The notes under the pieces are model-generated. The model ran no database searches. It was given only the letters and a program-made list of their open reading frames with translations, and was not told the origin of the DNA. A program made the translations under genes and the position numbers. From assembly GCA_035644395.1 (NCBI GenBank), contig DASQOR010000043.1, forward strand, positions 62,001-126,000: a DNA stretch of 64,000 nucleotides, in the 5' to 3' direction. This stretch comes from JBGPLJ01 sp035644395 (lineage in GTDB: Bacteria > Pseudomonadota > Gammaproteobacteria > Steroidobacterales > Steroidobacteraceae). This document shows, piece after piece, positions 17,739 through 25,995 of this stretch; the first letter of the stretch is position 1, and every line of letters starts with the position of its first letter.

Positions 17739-18464
17739 TTACGGCTTGACGGCGCGGACGCGGCCCTGCAGGCCGCATTCCCGGGTCTCAACCTGCTCCC
17801 ACCACCAGCGGCCGGCGCGCGGCTGCTCGCCAGGTTGCACGGCGCGCGTGCAGGGCGCGCAGCCGATGCTCGTGAATCCGCGGTCATGAAGCGTGTTGTA
17901 GGGCACCCGGTGGGCGCGCACATAGTTCCAGATGTCCGCATCCGTCCAGTCGAGGAGCGGGCTCACCTTGTAGAGGTTGTATTCGCAATCCCAGCCGATC
18001 TCGCTGCCCGACGCACGCGTTTCGGAATGCGAGCGGCGCACCCCGGTCACCCAGGCGCGCTTGCCCTCGATGGCGCGGCGGAATGGCGCAACCTTGCGCA
18101 CGAAGCAGCAGGACTTGCGCTCCTCGAGACCCTTGTAGAAACCGTTCATGCCGTGCGCAGCCACGTAGTTCTCGAGGTCGGCCGCTTCGGGATAGACGAC
18201 ACGCATCGAGCGCTTGTAGCGCAGCTCGAGCCGTTCCAGCAGGAGCCGCGTCTCCTCATGCAAACGGCCGGTATCGAGTGTGAAGACGTCGATCTCGGGA
18301 AAGCGCGTCCAGATGAGGTCCGTGAGCACGACCCCCTCGAGCCCCAGGCTGCAGGAGTAGGTGAGCGGGGAGTAATTCCGGACCGCTTCCTCGAGAATCC
18401 GCACCGTCGCGTCAATGCGCTCGGTGGGGCTCGGGCTGACAGGGCTGACGGGGACTGCGACCAT
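17739..18464 (-). CDS. cysH: Assimilatory adenylylsulfate (APS) reductase CysH
   Basis: About 241 residues from the ATG at 18464; the frame is open up to 18545, but the extra N-terminus looks unlike the family. The cysteines CC (KSCCFVRK) and CxxC (IGCAPCTRA) are the ligands of the [4Fe-4S] cluster that separates APS reductases from cluster-free PAPS reductases. The catalytic ECG motif near the C-terminus (RECGLQ) is present. It reduces APS to sulfite and AMP with thioredoxin. First gene of the cysH-cysG-cysK operon, divergent from cysB, with a long palindrome in between. Confidence 0.92.
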   Translation of the reverse strand: MVAVPVSPVSPSPTERIDATVRILEEAVRNYSPLTYSCSLGLEGVVLTDLIWTRFPEIDVFTLDTGRLHEETRLLLERLELRYKRSMRVVYPEAADLENYVAAHGMNGFYKGLEERKSCCFVRKVAPFRRAIEGKRAWVTGVRRSHSETRASGSEIGWDCEYNLYKVSPLLDWTDADIWNYVRAHRVPYNTLHDRGFTSIGCAPCTRAVQPGEQPRAGRWWWEQVETRECGLQGRVRAVKP

Positions 18465-18570
18465 GGTGACTTTCTGGTTACGACCGTGGCCGACTATACG
18501 AACCGGTCCCGGCTGGCCGGAACGAACTTGTTCTTCTGAGACCATGCGCGTTCGTTATATCGGACGGGAA

Positions 18571-18620
18571 ATGGGGACATTCCTCATTTTCGACGCGTCG
18601 AAAATGAGGAATGTCCCCAT
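18571..18620. repeat. Perfect 50-bp palindrome of the GGGGACA family between cysH and cysB
   Basis: Two 25-bp arms meet at 18595/18596 without any mismatch or spacer. The outer words are ATGGGGACATTCC and GGAATGTCCCCAT. It lies in the divergent promoter region, 33 bases before the cysB start codon. A CysB operator would not be expected to be this long or perfect. REP-like or miniature mobile element DNA is more likely, although it may still influence both genes. Confidence 0.75.
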
Positions 18621-18653
18621 ATACTGCGGTGCATTCAACGGGCGGAGACGACC

Positions 18654-19631
18654 ATGAAGCTGCATCAGCTGAGGTACCTGGCGGCGATCGCGGAGAGCGG
18701 ACTCAATATCTCCGCCGCAGCCGAAAAGCTGCATACCTCGCAGCCGGGGGTCAGCCGCCAGATCAAGCTGCTCGAAGATGAGCTCGGCTTCGAGCTTTTC
18801 ATGCGCGAGGGGCGGTCGCTCACGCGCGTGACCCAGGCCGGTCAGCGGGTGATCGAGCGGGCCCAGAGAATCCTGAAGGAAATCCAGGCGATCCGCTCGC
18901 TTTCGCTCGAAATGCGGGACGACCAGCAGGGCCGGCTCTCGATCGCCACCACGCACACCCAGGCGCGCTACGTGCTGCCCCAGGCCATCCAGCGCTTCCG
19001 CGAACGCTATCCGCGCGTACGCCTGCATTTGCACCAGGGCACCTCGGAACAGATCGCCGAGATGATGGCTTCCGAGCACGTGGACCTCGCGCTCGCGACC
19101 GGCTCGCAGGAGCTTTTTGGACACTGCGTACTGCTGCCCTGCTATCGATGGTGCCGCACGCTGGTGGTACCCAAAGGCCACCCGCTCGCGGCCATCGCCA
19201 AGCCGACGCTGAAGCAGCTCGCGGCGTATCCGGTCGTGACCTACGTTTTCAGTCTCTCGGGACCGTCGTCGCTCAAGGACACGTTCGCGCGGGCGGGCAT
19301 CGAACCGGAGATCGCACTCACGGCTCGCGACGCCGACGTGATCAAGACCTATGTGCGGCTCGGGCTCGGTGTCGGCATCGTGGCCGCGATGGCGATGGAT
19401 GCGAAGGAGGACGCCGACCTCGTCTCGATCGAGGCGACACATCTTTTTCCGACGCACACGACCTGGCTCGGCTTCCGGCGCGGGGCATTCCTCCGGCGCT
19501 ACATGTTCGACTTCATGCGGGAAGTCGCGCCGCATCTCGAGCGCCCGCTCGTGAACAAGGCGACGCAGGCCGACGATCAGGAGGAGATCGACGGCATCTT
19601 CAAGGACATCGAGCTGCCGATGTATTCCTGA
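18654..19631 (+). CDS. cysB: LysR-type regulator CysB of cysteine biosynthesis
   Basis: 325 residues. The N-terminal winged helix (MKLHQLRYLAAIAESGLNIS, LHTSQPGVSRQIKLLEDELG) and the co-inducer domain (IATTHTQARYVLP, ASEHVDLALATGS) follow CysB/Cbl closely. CysB activates sulfate assimilation genes when N-acetylserine or O-acetylserine accumulates. It is divergent from cysH and convergent with the cysI-DUF934 pair, so it sits between its two likely targets. A GGAG ribosome site precedes the ATG. Confidence 0.93.
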   Translation: MKLHQLRYLAAIAESGLNISAAAEKLHTSQPGVSRQIKLLEDELGFELFMREGRSLTRVTQAGQRVIERAQRILKEIQAIRSLSLEMRDDQQGRLSIATTHTQARYVLPQAIQRFRERYPRVRLHLHQGTSEQIAEMMASEHVDLALATGSQELFGHCVLLPCYRWCRTLVVPKGHPLAAIAKPTLKQLAAYPVVTYVFSLSGPSSLKDTFARAGIEPEIALTARDADVIKTYVRLGLGVGIVAAMAMDAKEDADLVSIEATHLFPTHTTWLGFRRGAFLRRYMFDFMREVAPHLERPLVNKATQADDQEEIDGIFKDIELPMYS

Positions 19632-19645
19632 ACGGGGGTTCGTCG

Positions 19646-20140
19646 CTAGAGCTGTCGGCGATGCAGGCCGAGCGCGGCCGGCTCGGTCCGCGGCACCTGG
19701 TAAGCCACGCTGAATGCTTTCAGGCCCGCAAAGGCCGCGTCCGCGTCTTCGCGAGGCGAGATTTCGAAGGAATCGAATCCGCAGCGCGCGAGAAACAGCA
19801 CGTGATCGCGAAAGATTTCGCCGTACGCACGCAGCTCGCCGCGAAAGTGGCCGCGCTCGCGCAGCTGGCGCCCGAGACTGTAGCCGCGACCCTCGCCGAC
19901 GCCGGGGAATGCGATCGCAAGGAGGGCGAGACGTGGAAGCTCCGGCAGCAGCGCGGCGAACGGCGTCTCCGGAGCGACCGCCACGCCGATATGTTCCGCG
20001 CGTGCACGCAATTCCCCGGACGACTTCAGCCAGTCCATCCAGGGAACGATGAGACGGGTAGCGGTCGCGCCCGCGCCGAGTTCGCTGAGATGGACCCAGC
20101 GATCAGGCACGACGCCGGCGATGCTCACCAGCTGTCGCAT
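19646..20140 (-). CDS. DUF934 protein associated with sulfite reductase
   Basis: 164 residues, matching the DUF934 (COG3749) family by its core (RLIVPWMDWL, LPRLALLAIAFPGVGEGRGY, GELRAYGEIFRDHVLFLARC, FDSFEI, FSVAYQ). The molecular function of DUF934 is not established. The family is repeatedly found beside cysI-type reductases, so an accessory or electron-transfer role has been proposed from context only. The ATG at 20140 lies inside the end of cysI, giving a 38-base overlap and probable translational coupling. The stop codon is 15 bases from the convergent cysB stop. Confidence 0.8.
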   Translation of the reverse strand: MRQLVSIAGVVPDRWVHLSELGAGATATRLIVPWMDWLKSSGELRARAEHIGVAVAPETPFAALLPELPRLALLAIAFPGVGEGRGYSLGRQLRERGHFRGELRAYGEIFRDHVLFLARCGFDSFEISPREDADAAFAGLKAFSVAYQVPRTEPAALGLHRRQL

Positions 20141-21770
20141 ATACGCGCTCCTTGAAGGGTTCGATGCCCACCCGCCAGACCGTATCGACGAATCTCTCCT
20201 CATCCGTCCGCAATTCGACGTAGACGTCGAGGATGCGCGCGATCGTGTTCGCGACCTCGGCCTTCGCAACCGACGGACCGATGACTTCGCCGAGCGCGGC
20301 CCGTTCGTTCGCCGAACCGCCGAGCGTGATCTGGTACCACTCCTCCCCGCTCTTGTCGACGCCGAGGATGCCGATGTGGCCGACGTGATGATGGCCGCAC
20401 GCATTCATGCAGCCGGAAATCTTGATCTCGATCTCGCCGAGATCGTACTGGTAGTCGAGATCGGCGAAGCGCTCCCAGATCTGGTTGGCGACCGGTATCG
20501 CACCCGCGTTCGCCAGGCTGCAGAAGTCGAGGCCCGGGCAGCAGATGATATCCGTCAGCGTGCCGATGTTCGGCGTCGCGAGATTCGAGGCCTTGAGCCA
20601 CTGCCAGAGCTCCGGCAGATCGCGCTCGCGCACATCGGCGAGCACCAGATTCTGCGCGTGCGTGACGCGCACTTCGCCGAAGCTGTAGCGATCGGCGAGA
20701 TCGGCAACGTGCTCGAGCTGTTCCGTGGTCGCATCGCCGGGCGCTTGCCCGCGTGCCTTGAGAGAGATGAAGACCGCGCGGTAGCCGGCGACCCTGTGTG
20801 CCTTCGTGTTGTACCGAAACCAGGCTTGATAGGCCGCGTCCGCTGGAGGCGCACCCGTTTGCGACTGCGGCGTTTCGTAGGCGGGCGGAACGAAGAAGCT
20901 CTGCATCGAGCGGATGTGCGCGGGCGTCAGGCGCAGCGCTGCACGATCCATCGCAAGCCACTCTTCCTCGACCATCGCGCGGAAGCGCTCGATGCCCTGC
21001 GCCTTCACGAGGATCTTGATGCGCGCCTTGTGGATGTTGTCGCGACGGCCGAGCAGGTTGTAGACGCGCAGGATCGCTTCCAGATAGGAAAGCAGATCCT
21101 CTTCCGGGAGGAACGGACGGATCACCTGCCCGAGGATCGGCGTGCGGCCAAGGCCCCCGCCGACGAGAATTTCATAGCCGGTCTGCCCGGCGGCGTTGCG
21201 CACAATGTGCACGCCGACATCGTGCACTTGCGAGGCCGCGCGATCCTGCGCGGACGCCGTCACGGCGATCTTGAACTTGCGGGGCAGATAGGTGAACTCG
21301 GGATTCAGCGTCGACCATTGACGGATGATTTCGCAGTAAGGCCGAGGATCCGTGATCTCGTCGGGCGCGACGCCCGCCAGATGATCGCTCGTGACGTTGC
21401 GGATGCAGTTGCCGCTCGTCTGCATCGCATGCATCTCGACTTCCGCAAGGTCGGCCAGGATGTCCGGCACGTCTTCGAGTTTCGGCCAGTTGAGCTGCAG
21501 GTTCTGGCGGGTCGTAAAGTGACCATAGCCCCGGTCATATTTGCGGGCGATCGTGGCAAGCGCCCGCAGCTGCTTCGTGTTCAGGAGCCCGTAGGGAATC
21601 GCGATCCGCAGCATCGGCGCATGGCGTTGAATGTAAAGGCCATTGCGCAAGCGCAGCGGCCGGAATTCATCCTCTGTCAGCCGGCCCGCCAGGAAGCGCT
21701 CCGTTTGGCCACGGAACTGCGCTACGCGCTCCCTGACCAGCGTCTTGTCGATGACGTCGTACCGGTACAT
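20103..21770 (-). CDS. cysI: Sulfite reductase hemoprotein (nitrite/sulfite reductase family) CysI
   Basis: 555 residues with two ferredoxin-like half domains and two siroheme/[4Fe-4S] halves. The cluster-binding cysteines are in IICCPGLDFCSLA and ISGCMNACGHHH. It carries out the six-electron reduction of sulfite to sulfide for cysteine synthesis. A nitrite reductase role cannot be excluded by motif, but the surrounding cys genes and siroheme synthase favour sulfite. No flavoprotein partner (CysJ) is adjacent, so the electron donor may be ferredoxin or encoded elsewhere. It is followed by the overlapping DUF934 gene. Confidence 0.93.
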   Translation of the reverse strand: MYRYDVIDKTLVRERVAQFRGQTERFLAGRLTEDEFRPLRLRNGLYIQRHAPMLRIAIPYGLLNTKQLRALATIARKYDRGYGHFTTRQNLQLNWPKLEDVPDILADLAEVEMHAMQTSGNCIRNVTSDHLAGVAPDEITDPRPYCEIIRQWSTLNPEFTYLPRKFKIAVTASAQDRAASQVHDVGVHIVRNAAGQTGYEILVGGGLGRTPILGQVIRPFLPEEDLLSYLEAILRVYNLLGRRDNIHKARIKILVKAQGIERFRAMVEEEWLAMDRAALRLTPAHIRSMQSFFVPPAYETPQSQTGAPPADAAYQAWFRYNTKAHRVAGYRAVFISLKARGQAPGDATTEQLEHVADLADRYSFGEVRVTHAQNLVLADVRERDLPELWQWLKASNLATPNIGTLTDIICCPGLDFCSLANAGAIPVANQIWERFADLDYQYDLGEIEIKISGCMNACGHHHVGHIGILGVDKSGEEWYQITLGGSANERAALGEVIGPSVAKAEVANTIARILDVYVELRTDEERFVDTVWRVGIEPFKERVYATAGEHRRRRA

Positions 21771-21935
21771 GACGGCGGACTATAGAAATGGCCCTTCCAG
21801 GGGGCCAATACCGGTCCGTTATGAGCATGTAACCGTCCAGCATGGCTGGGGTGGGGCGCAAAATGAGACCCGGTCCCATCCCGCCTGACCGTTCGGTGAC
21901 ACGCCCCGACACCCCCAATCGGAGAATCGCGCCCC

Positions 21936-22988
21936 ATGGACGAACTTACCCGCCAGACTACCCGCCACGGGGCCCGGCCCAGCGAGTCCGACGCTTCCGG
22001 CGGCCGCTTTCCGGCAGTCCGTATGCGGCGCCTGCGCCGCACGCCCGCCCTGCGAGCCTTGGCGGAGGAAACCCGGCTGACCCCCGATCAACTGGTCGCG
22101 CCGCTGTTCGTGACGGATGCCAAGGCGGGCCGCGAGCCCATCGACAGCCTGCCCGGCGTCGACCGGCTCAGCCTGACCGAGACCCTGCGCGAGATCGAGG
22201 CCCTGCAGGCTGCCGGCGTGCGCGCCGTGCTGCCTTTCGCCAAGATCCCCGACGAACACAAGGACAACGAAGGCAGCTACGCGCTCGATCCCCAGGGGTT
22301 CTACGCGCGCACGATCCGCACGATCAAGAAGAGCTTTCCCGATATCTGCGTGATGACCGACGTCGCGCTCGATCCGTATTCGATCCATGGTCATGACGGC
22401 ATCGTCCGCGACGGCGTTATCGTGAACGATGATACGAACGCCGTGCTCGCACGCATGGCTGTCGTGCACGCAGATGCGGGCGCTGACGTGATCGCCCCCA
22501 GCGACATGATGGATGGCCGGGTCGGCGCCATTCGCGCGGCGCTCGAAGCCAGCGGCCATCCGGATATCGCCATCCTCGCCTACAGCGCGAAATACGCCAG
22601 CAGTCTCTACGGCCCCTTCCGGGACGCGCTCGACTCCGCACCGGGATTCGGCGACAAGAAGACCTATCAGATGAATCCCGCCAACGCGCGGGAGGCACTG
22701 CGCGAGGTCGCGCTCGACCTCAAGGAAGGCGCCGACATCGTGATGGTGAAACCGGCGGGTTACTACCTCGACATCATCGCCCGCATCCGCGACACATGCG
22801 ATGCGCCGATCGCGGCGTACCAGGTTTCCGGCGAGTACGCCCAGATCATGGCTGCCGTGGAACGCGGCTGGGCCGATCGCGAACGCACGATGATGGAATC
22901 CCTCATCGCGATCCGCAGGGCCGGAGCCGATATCGTGCTTACCTATTTCGCACGGGCAGCGGCAACCTGGCTGCGCAGCAACGGATGA
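21936..22988 (+). CDS. hemB: Delta-aminolevulinic acid dehydratase (porphobilinogen synthase) HemB
   Basis: 350 residues. Active-site lysines Lys219 (AYSAKYASSLYGPFRDA) and Lys272 (IVMVKPAGYYLDI) are present. The metal-site segment at 142-156 reads TDVALDPYSIHGHDG and lacks the three cysteines of zinc-type enzymes, so this is the Mg2+-stimulated, zinc-independent type. It condenses two aminolevulinate molecules to porphobilinogen. The first 30 residues are a variable extension. Its stop codon overlaps the hemL start (ATGA), coupling two steps of tetrapyrrole synthesis, which also feed siroheme. Confidence 0.97.
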   Translation: MDELTRQTTRHGARPSESDASGGRFPAVRMRRLRRTPALRALAEETRLTPDQLVAPLFVTDAKAGREPIDSLPGVDRLSLTETLREIEALQAAGVRAVLPFAKIPDEHKDNEGSYALDPQGFYARTIRTIKKSFPDICVMTDVALDPYSIHGHDGIVRDGVIVNDDTNAVLARMAVVHADAGADVIAPSDMMDGRVGAIRAALEASGHPDIAILAYSAKYASSLYGPFRDALDSAPGFGDKKTYQMNPANAREALREVALDLKEGADIVMVKPAGYYLDIIARIRDTCDAPIAAYQVSGEYAQIMAAVERGWADRERTMMESLIAIRRAGADIVLTYFARAAATWLRSNG

Positions 22989-24292
22989 GCGACGGCGACC
23001 TGCACGCCGAGTGGCTGCGGCGCGCGGAGAAGCACATCCCCGGCGGCGTCAATTCTCCGGTGCGCGCGTGGCGCGCCGTCGGCGGCACCCCCTTGTTCTT
23101 CGAGCGCGGCGTCGGCGCCTGGCTGATCGATATCGAGGGCCGCCGCTACCTCGACTACGTCGGTTCATGGGGCGCCCTGTTGCTCGGCCACGCCCATCCG
23201 CTGGTCACCGAAGCCATTCACGCGGCGGCCGCGCGCTCGACTTCGTTCGGCGCACCGACGACGCTCGAAGTCGAATACGCCGAACTCCTTTGCAGCATGG
23301 TCCCGAATCTCGAGCGCATGCGGCTCGTGAACAGCGGCACCGAAGCCTGCATGAGCGCGATCCGGCTCGCGCGCGGCGCAACCGGCCGCAGCAAGATCCT
23401 GAAATTCGACGGCTGTTACCACGGTCACGCGGACAGTTTCCTCGTGCGCGCCGGCAGCGGAGCACTGACACTCGGCGAACCGAACAGCGGCGGCGTCACG
23501 GCTTCGACGGCGAGCGACACGCTGATTGCGCCCTACAACGATCTCGCGGCCGTCGAGCTGCTCGTCGACAAGCATCGCAAGGATCTCGCGGCCATCATCG
23601 TCGAGCCGGTCGCGGGCAACATGGGCTGTATTGCGCCCGCGAAGGGCTTTCTCGCGGGCTTGCGCAAACTCGCGACTGCGAGCGGCGCCATCCTGATATT
23701 CGACGAAGTGATGTGCGGGTTGCGGGTCGGACCGGCCGGTGCCCAGGGGCTCTATGGCGTCGACGCCGATCTCATTACGCTCGGCAAGATTATCGGCGCC
23801 GGCTTGCCTCTCGCGGCCTACGGAGGCCGCGCGGACCTCATGCGCAACATTTCGCCGGAGGGTCGTGTCTACCAGGCGGGCACGCTCTCCGGCAATCCGC
23901 TCGCAGTGTCGGCTGGACTCGAGGTGCTGCGTCACCTCAAGGCAAATCCAGCGATCTACGCGGACCTCGATCGGCGCTCGCGGCAGCTCGGCGACGGAAT
24001 CGCTGCGGCCGCCCGGGAGAATGGCCTGCCGCTCGTCGTGAATCAGGTGGGCGGCATGTTGAGCGCGCATTTCAGCGCCATTCCCGTTAGCGACTGCGCC
24101 TCATCGATGGCGTCGGACGCCAAGCGTTTCGCGCATTTTTTCCATGCGCTCCTGAAGCACGGTATCTACCTGCCACCGTCCGCTTATGAAGCGTGGTTCG
24201 TATCGGCAATGCACAGCGACGAGGATATCGAGCGAACCGTCGCGGCTGCACACCTGGTCCTGCCGCAGGTCGCGGCCATGCCAGCGAAGTAG
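22985..24292 (+). CDS. hemL: Glutamate-1-semialdehyde 2,1-aminomutase HemL
   Basis: 435 residues from the ATG at 22985. This class III aminotransferase fold converts glutamate-1-semialdehyde to 5-aminolevulinate using PMP/PLP. The PLP lysine is Lys268 (LITLGKIIGAGLPLAAYGG), with the preceding Asp in FDEVM (239-243). The signatures GGVNSPVRAW, VNSGTEACMSAIRLAR and FDGCYHGHAD are family-typical. The open frame extends upstream into hemB, but the overlap start is the conserved one. Its TAG is directly followed by the stop codon of the convergent GFA-domain gene, with no base in between. Confidence 0.97.
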   Translation: MSDGDLHAEWLRRAEKHIPGGVNSPVRAWRAVGGTPLFFERGVGAWLIDIEGRRYLDYVGSWGALLLGHAHPLVTEAIHAAAARSTSFGAPTTLEVEYAELLCSMVPNLERMRLVNSGTEACMSAIRLARGATGRSKILKFDGCYHGHADSFLVRAGSGALTLGEPNSGGVTASTASDTLIAPYNDLAAVELLVDKHRKDLAAIIVEPVAGNMGCIAPAKGFLAGLRKLATASGAILIFDEVMCGLRVGPAGAQGLYGVDADLITLGKIIGAGLPLAAYGGRADLMRNISPEGRVYQAGTLSGNPLAVSAGLEVLRHLKANPAIYADLDRRSRQLGDGIAAAARENGLPLVVNQVGGMLSAHFSAIPVSDCASSMASDAKRFAHFFHALLKHGIYLPPSAYEAWFVSAMHSDEDIERTVAAAHLVLPQVAAMPAK

Positions 24293-25141
24293 TCAGGCCG
24301 GAGGAGCTTCGGGGTATTGCGGCGTCGTGTCCGTGATGTCCTCCCAAGGCGCCTTCGAAGTCACGAAGATGTGCGCCAGCGCGCGAATGCCGGGGTCCTG
24401 ATCGAGCGACCCACCAGGTACCACGACGACATCGCGCTCACGTACGGCCCGTGGCACGTCCGAACCACAGCGTCGGCAGAAGGCGACGCCAAAGAGGCGG
24501 GCCTCGGGCACTTTGTAGTCCGCAATCCGGTCGGCGCCGCGCAGGATCCGCAGCTGAGCGAACTTGTAGAAGACGTTCGACGCGTGCGCGGCACTGCGCG
24601 CACGCCGGCAACGCGAACAGTGACAATGCCACATGCGAGACGGCGCACCCTCCAGCTCAAAGCGCACGTCGCCGCAAAGACAGGCACCCGCGACGACGCC
24701 CGCTTTCACCTCTGCGCGATCGCGCTCGAGCCCCGGCATGCCGAATTCCGGTGGATAGGCCGCGTGCTGCGGCAACGAATCCGTGATCGCAAACCAGGGC
24801 GCCTTGGAACCGACGAACCAGTGCGCCTGCGGCTTGATGCCGAGATCACCCTCGAGATTGCCCGCCGGGCAGAGGACGATCCCCATGTCGGGTAGCAGCG
24901 TCGGCCCCACGGACCCGCAATGGCGGCAGAACGACCGGGTGCCCTGCACCGAGGACTCGTAGCTGTCGAGCTCGCTCTCGCCCCTGAGCCACCGGAAGCC
25001 GCCGATCGGCGCGCCCGCAAAGGTTGCGAACGCGGCGCCATGGTGCTTGCGGCACATGGAGCAGTGGCAGCTCACCATCGAGTTGAATGGGCCGTCGACG
25101 TCGTACTGGACGGCGCCGCAGAGGCAGGTCCCCTTCGTCAT
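24293..25141 (-). CDS. Protein with two tandem GFA / CENP-V zinc domains
   Basis: 282 residues. Two copies of the GFA fold each carry the zinc cysteines: first CLCGAV, CHCSMCRKHHGA, FCRHCGS; second CLCGDV, CHCSRCRRARSA, FCRRCGS. Both halves end with a similar block (HWFVGSKAPWFAITDSLPQ and HIFVTSKAPWEDITDTTPQ), so it arose by internal duplication. GFA proteins are named after glutathione-dependent formaldehyde activation, but most have no proven activity. The gene abuts hemL tail to tail. Confidence 0.85.
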   Translation of the reverse strand: MTKGTCLCGAVQYDVDGPFNSMVSCHCSMCRKHHGAAFATFAGAPIGGFRWLRGESELDSYESSVQGTRSFCRHCGSVGPTLLPDMGIVLCPAGNLEGDLGIKPQAHWFVGSKAPWFAITDSLPQHAAYPPEFGMPGLERDRAEVKAGVVAGACLCGDVRFELEGAPSRMWHCHCSRCRRARSAAHASNVFYKFAQLRILRGADRIADYKVPEARLFGVAFCRRCGSDVPRAVRERDVVVVPGGSLDQDPGIRALAHIFVTSKAPWEDITDTTPQYPEAPPA

Positions 25142-25189
25142 GACGCGAAGTCTGCCCGGTCCCGGCCGGCTCCGTCCAATGCGAAGCGA

Positions 25190-25912
25190 TTACAGCTTGT
25201 AGTGCACAACCATGCGCGCGGCGCGCGCCTGGTCGCTCGCCCACTGGCTGAAGTTCTGGCAGACGAGCCTCGACGCTTCGCCGTCGGCGATTTCTGATGT
25301 CGACGTCGCAAAGCGCGTGTGATCGGCTTCCTGCCCCGGTTGCACGCGGGTCGCGGACCAGGGTGCGTTCGAATCGATCGGCCGCGTATAGAGCTCGATT
25401 TCGGCAATGGTGGCGTGCACAGGTACCGAGGCGCACAAGGTCACGGTCGTCGCCTCGTTTTCAGTGCAGGTCGCCGGCGCGGAACCGGACCCAGCGGCGC
25501 TTGCGGTCGTAACGGCGTGACACGGACCGACGGCCGCGAGCGACACGACGCCGCTGATACCCGCGACGCGCTGCTGTTCCGCTTCCGTCTCGGCGCGTAC
25601 GCCGGAGCGCACCTCCGCAAGCTCGCGGGTCGTGCGGTCGAGCTCCGCCATGTGGGCGTCCATCTCCTTCTTGAGCTCGACCTTGGCAATGCGCTCATCG
25701 GCCGTGAGCCAGTGCGAAAGGGCGAAGCCGCCGCTCGCCGCGGCAATCAGGACCACGAACAGCAGCGTCACCGGTGCGCGGGACTTGCGGCGCGAACCAC
25801 CGGACGAGGCGCGGGCAGCCGCCTCGCGGGCAAAACTCGCGCGCAGCTGCATGATCGTGGCGACGAGCGTCGCCAAGGCAGCGATGACGGCGGCCAGGAC
25901 AGGGTCGGACAT
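25190..25912 (-). CDS. Hypothetical membrane protein with coiled coil
   Basis: 240 residues, no family recognised. Visible features are a first hydrophobic segment (VLAAVIAALATLVATIMQL, about residues 5-23), a basic Ser-rich linker (SSGGSRRKSRAP) and a second membrane helix at about 48-69. A charged helical stretch that could form a coiled coil follows (IAKVELKKEMDAHMAELDRT, about 75-112). The C-terminal domain is rich in Thr, Ala and Cys. The C-terminal domain is probably periplasmic. Start at the ATG 25912. Confidence 0.6.
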   Translation of the reverse strand: MSDPVLAAVIAALATLVATIMQLRASFAREAAARASSGGSRRKSRAPVTLLFVVLIAAASGGFALSHWLTADERIAKVELKKEMDAHMAELDRTTRELAEVRSGVRAETEAEQQRVAGISGVVSLAAVGPCHAVTTASAAGSGSAPATCTENEATTVTLCASVPVHATIAEIELYTRPIDSNAPWSATRVQPGQEADHTRFATSTSEIADGEASRLVCQNFSQWASDQARAARMVVHYKL

Positions 25913-25995
25913 GTCAAATCTCCGGGCGGGAAAGTTACCACGACGGGATGCGACATCTCCTTAGGGCTCAATGAGTTGTGTGACGGATTTCGCAG

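Noticed and set aside
16323..18539. A 738-residue open frame on the plus strand across the cysG-cysH region
   Set aside because: It is a shadow frame in G+C-rich DNA opposite two clear genes; its composition is Arg/Ala/Gly-biased with no recognisable domain.
18571..18620. CysB operator
   Set aside because: CysB sites are not long perfect palindromes, and the sequence shares its end word with repeats at unrelated loci.
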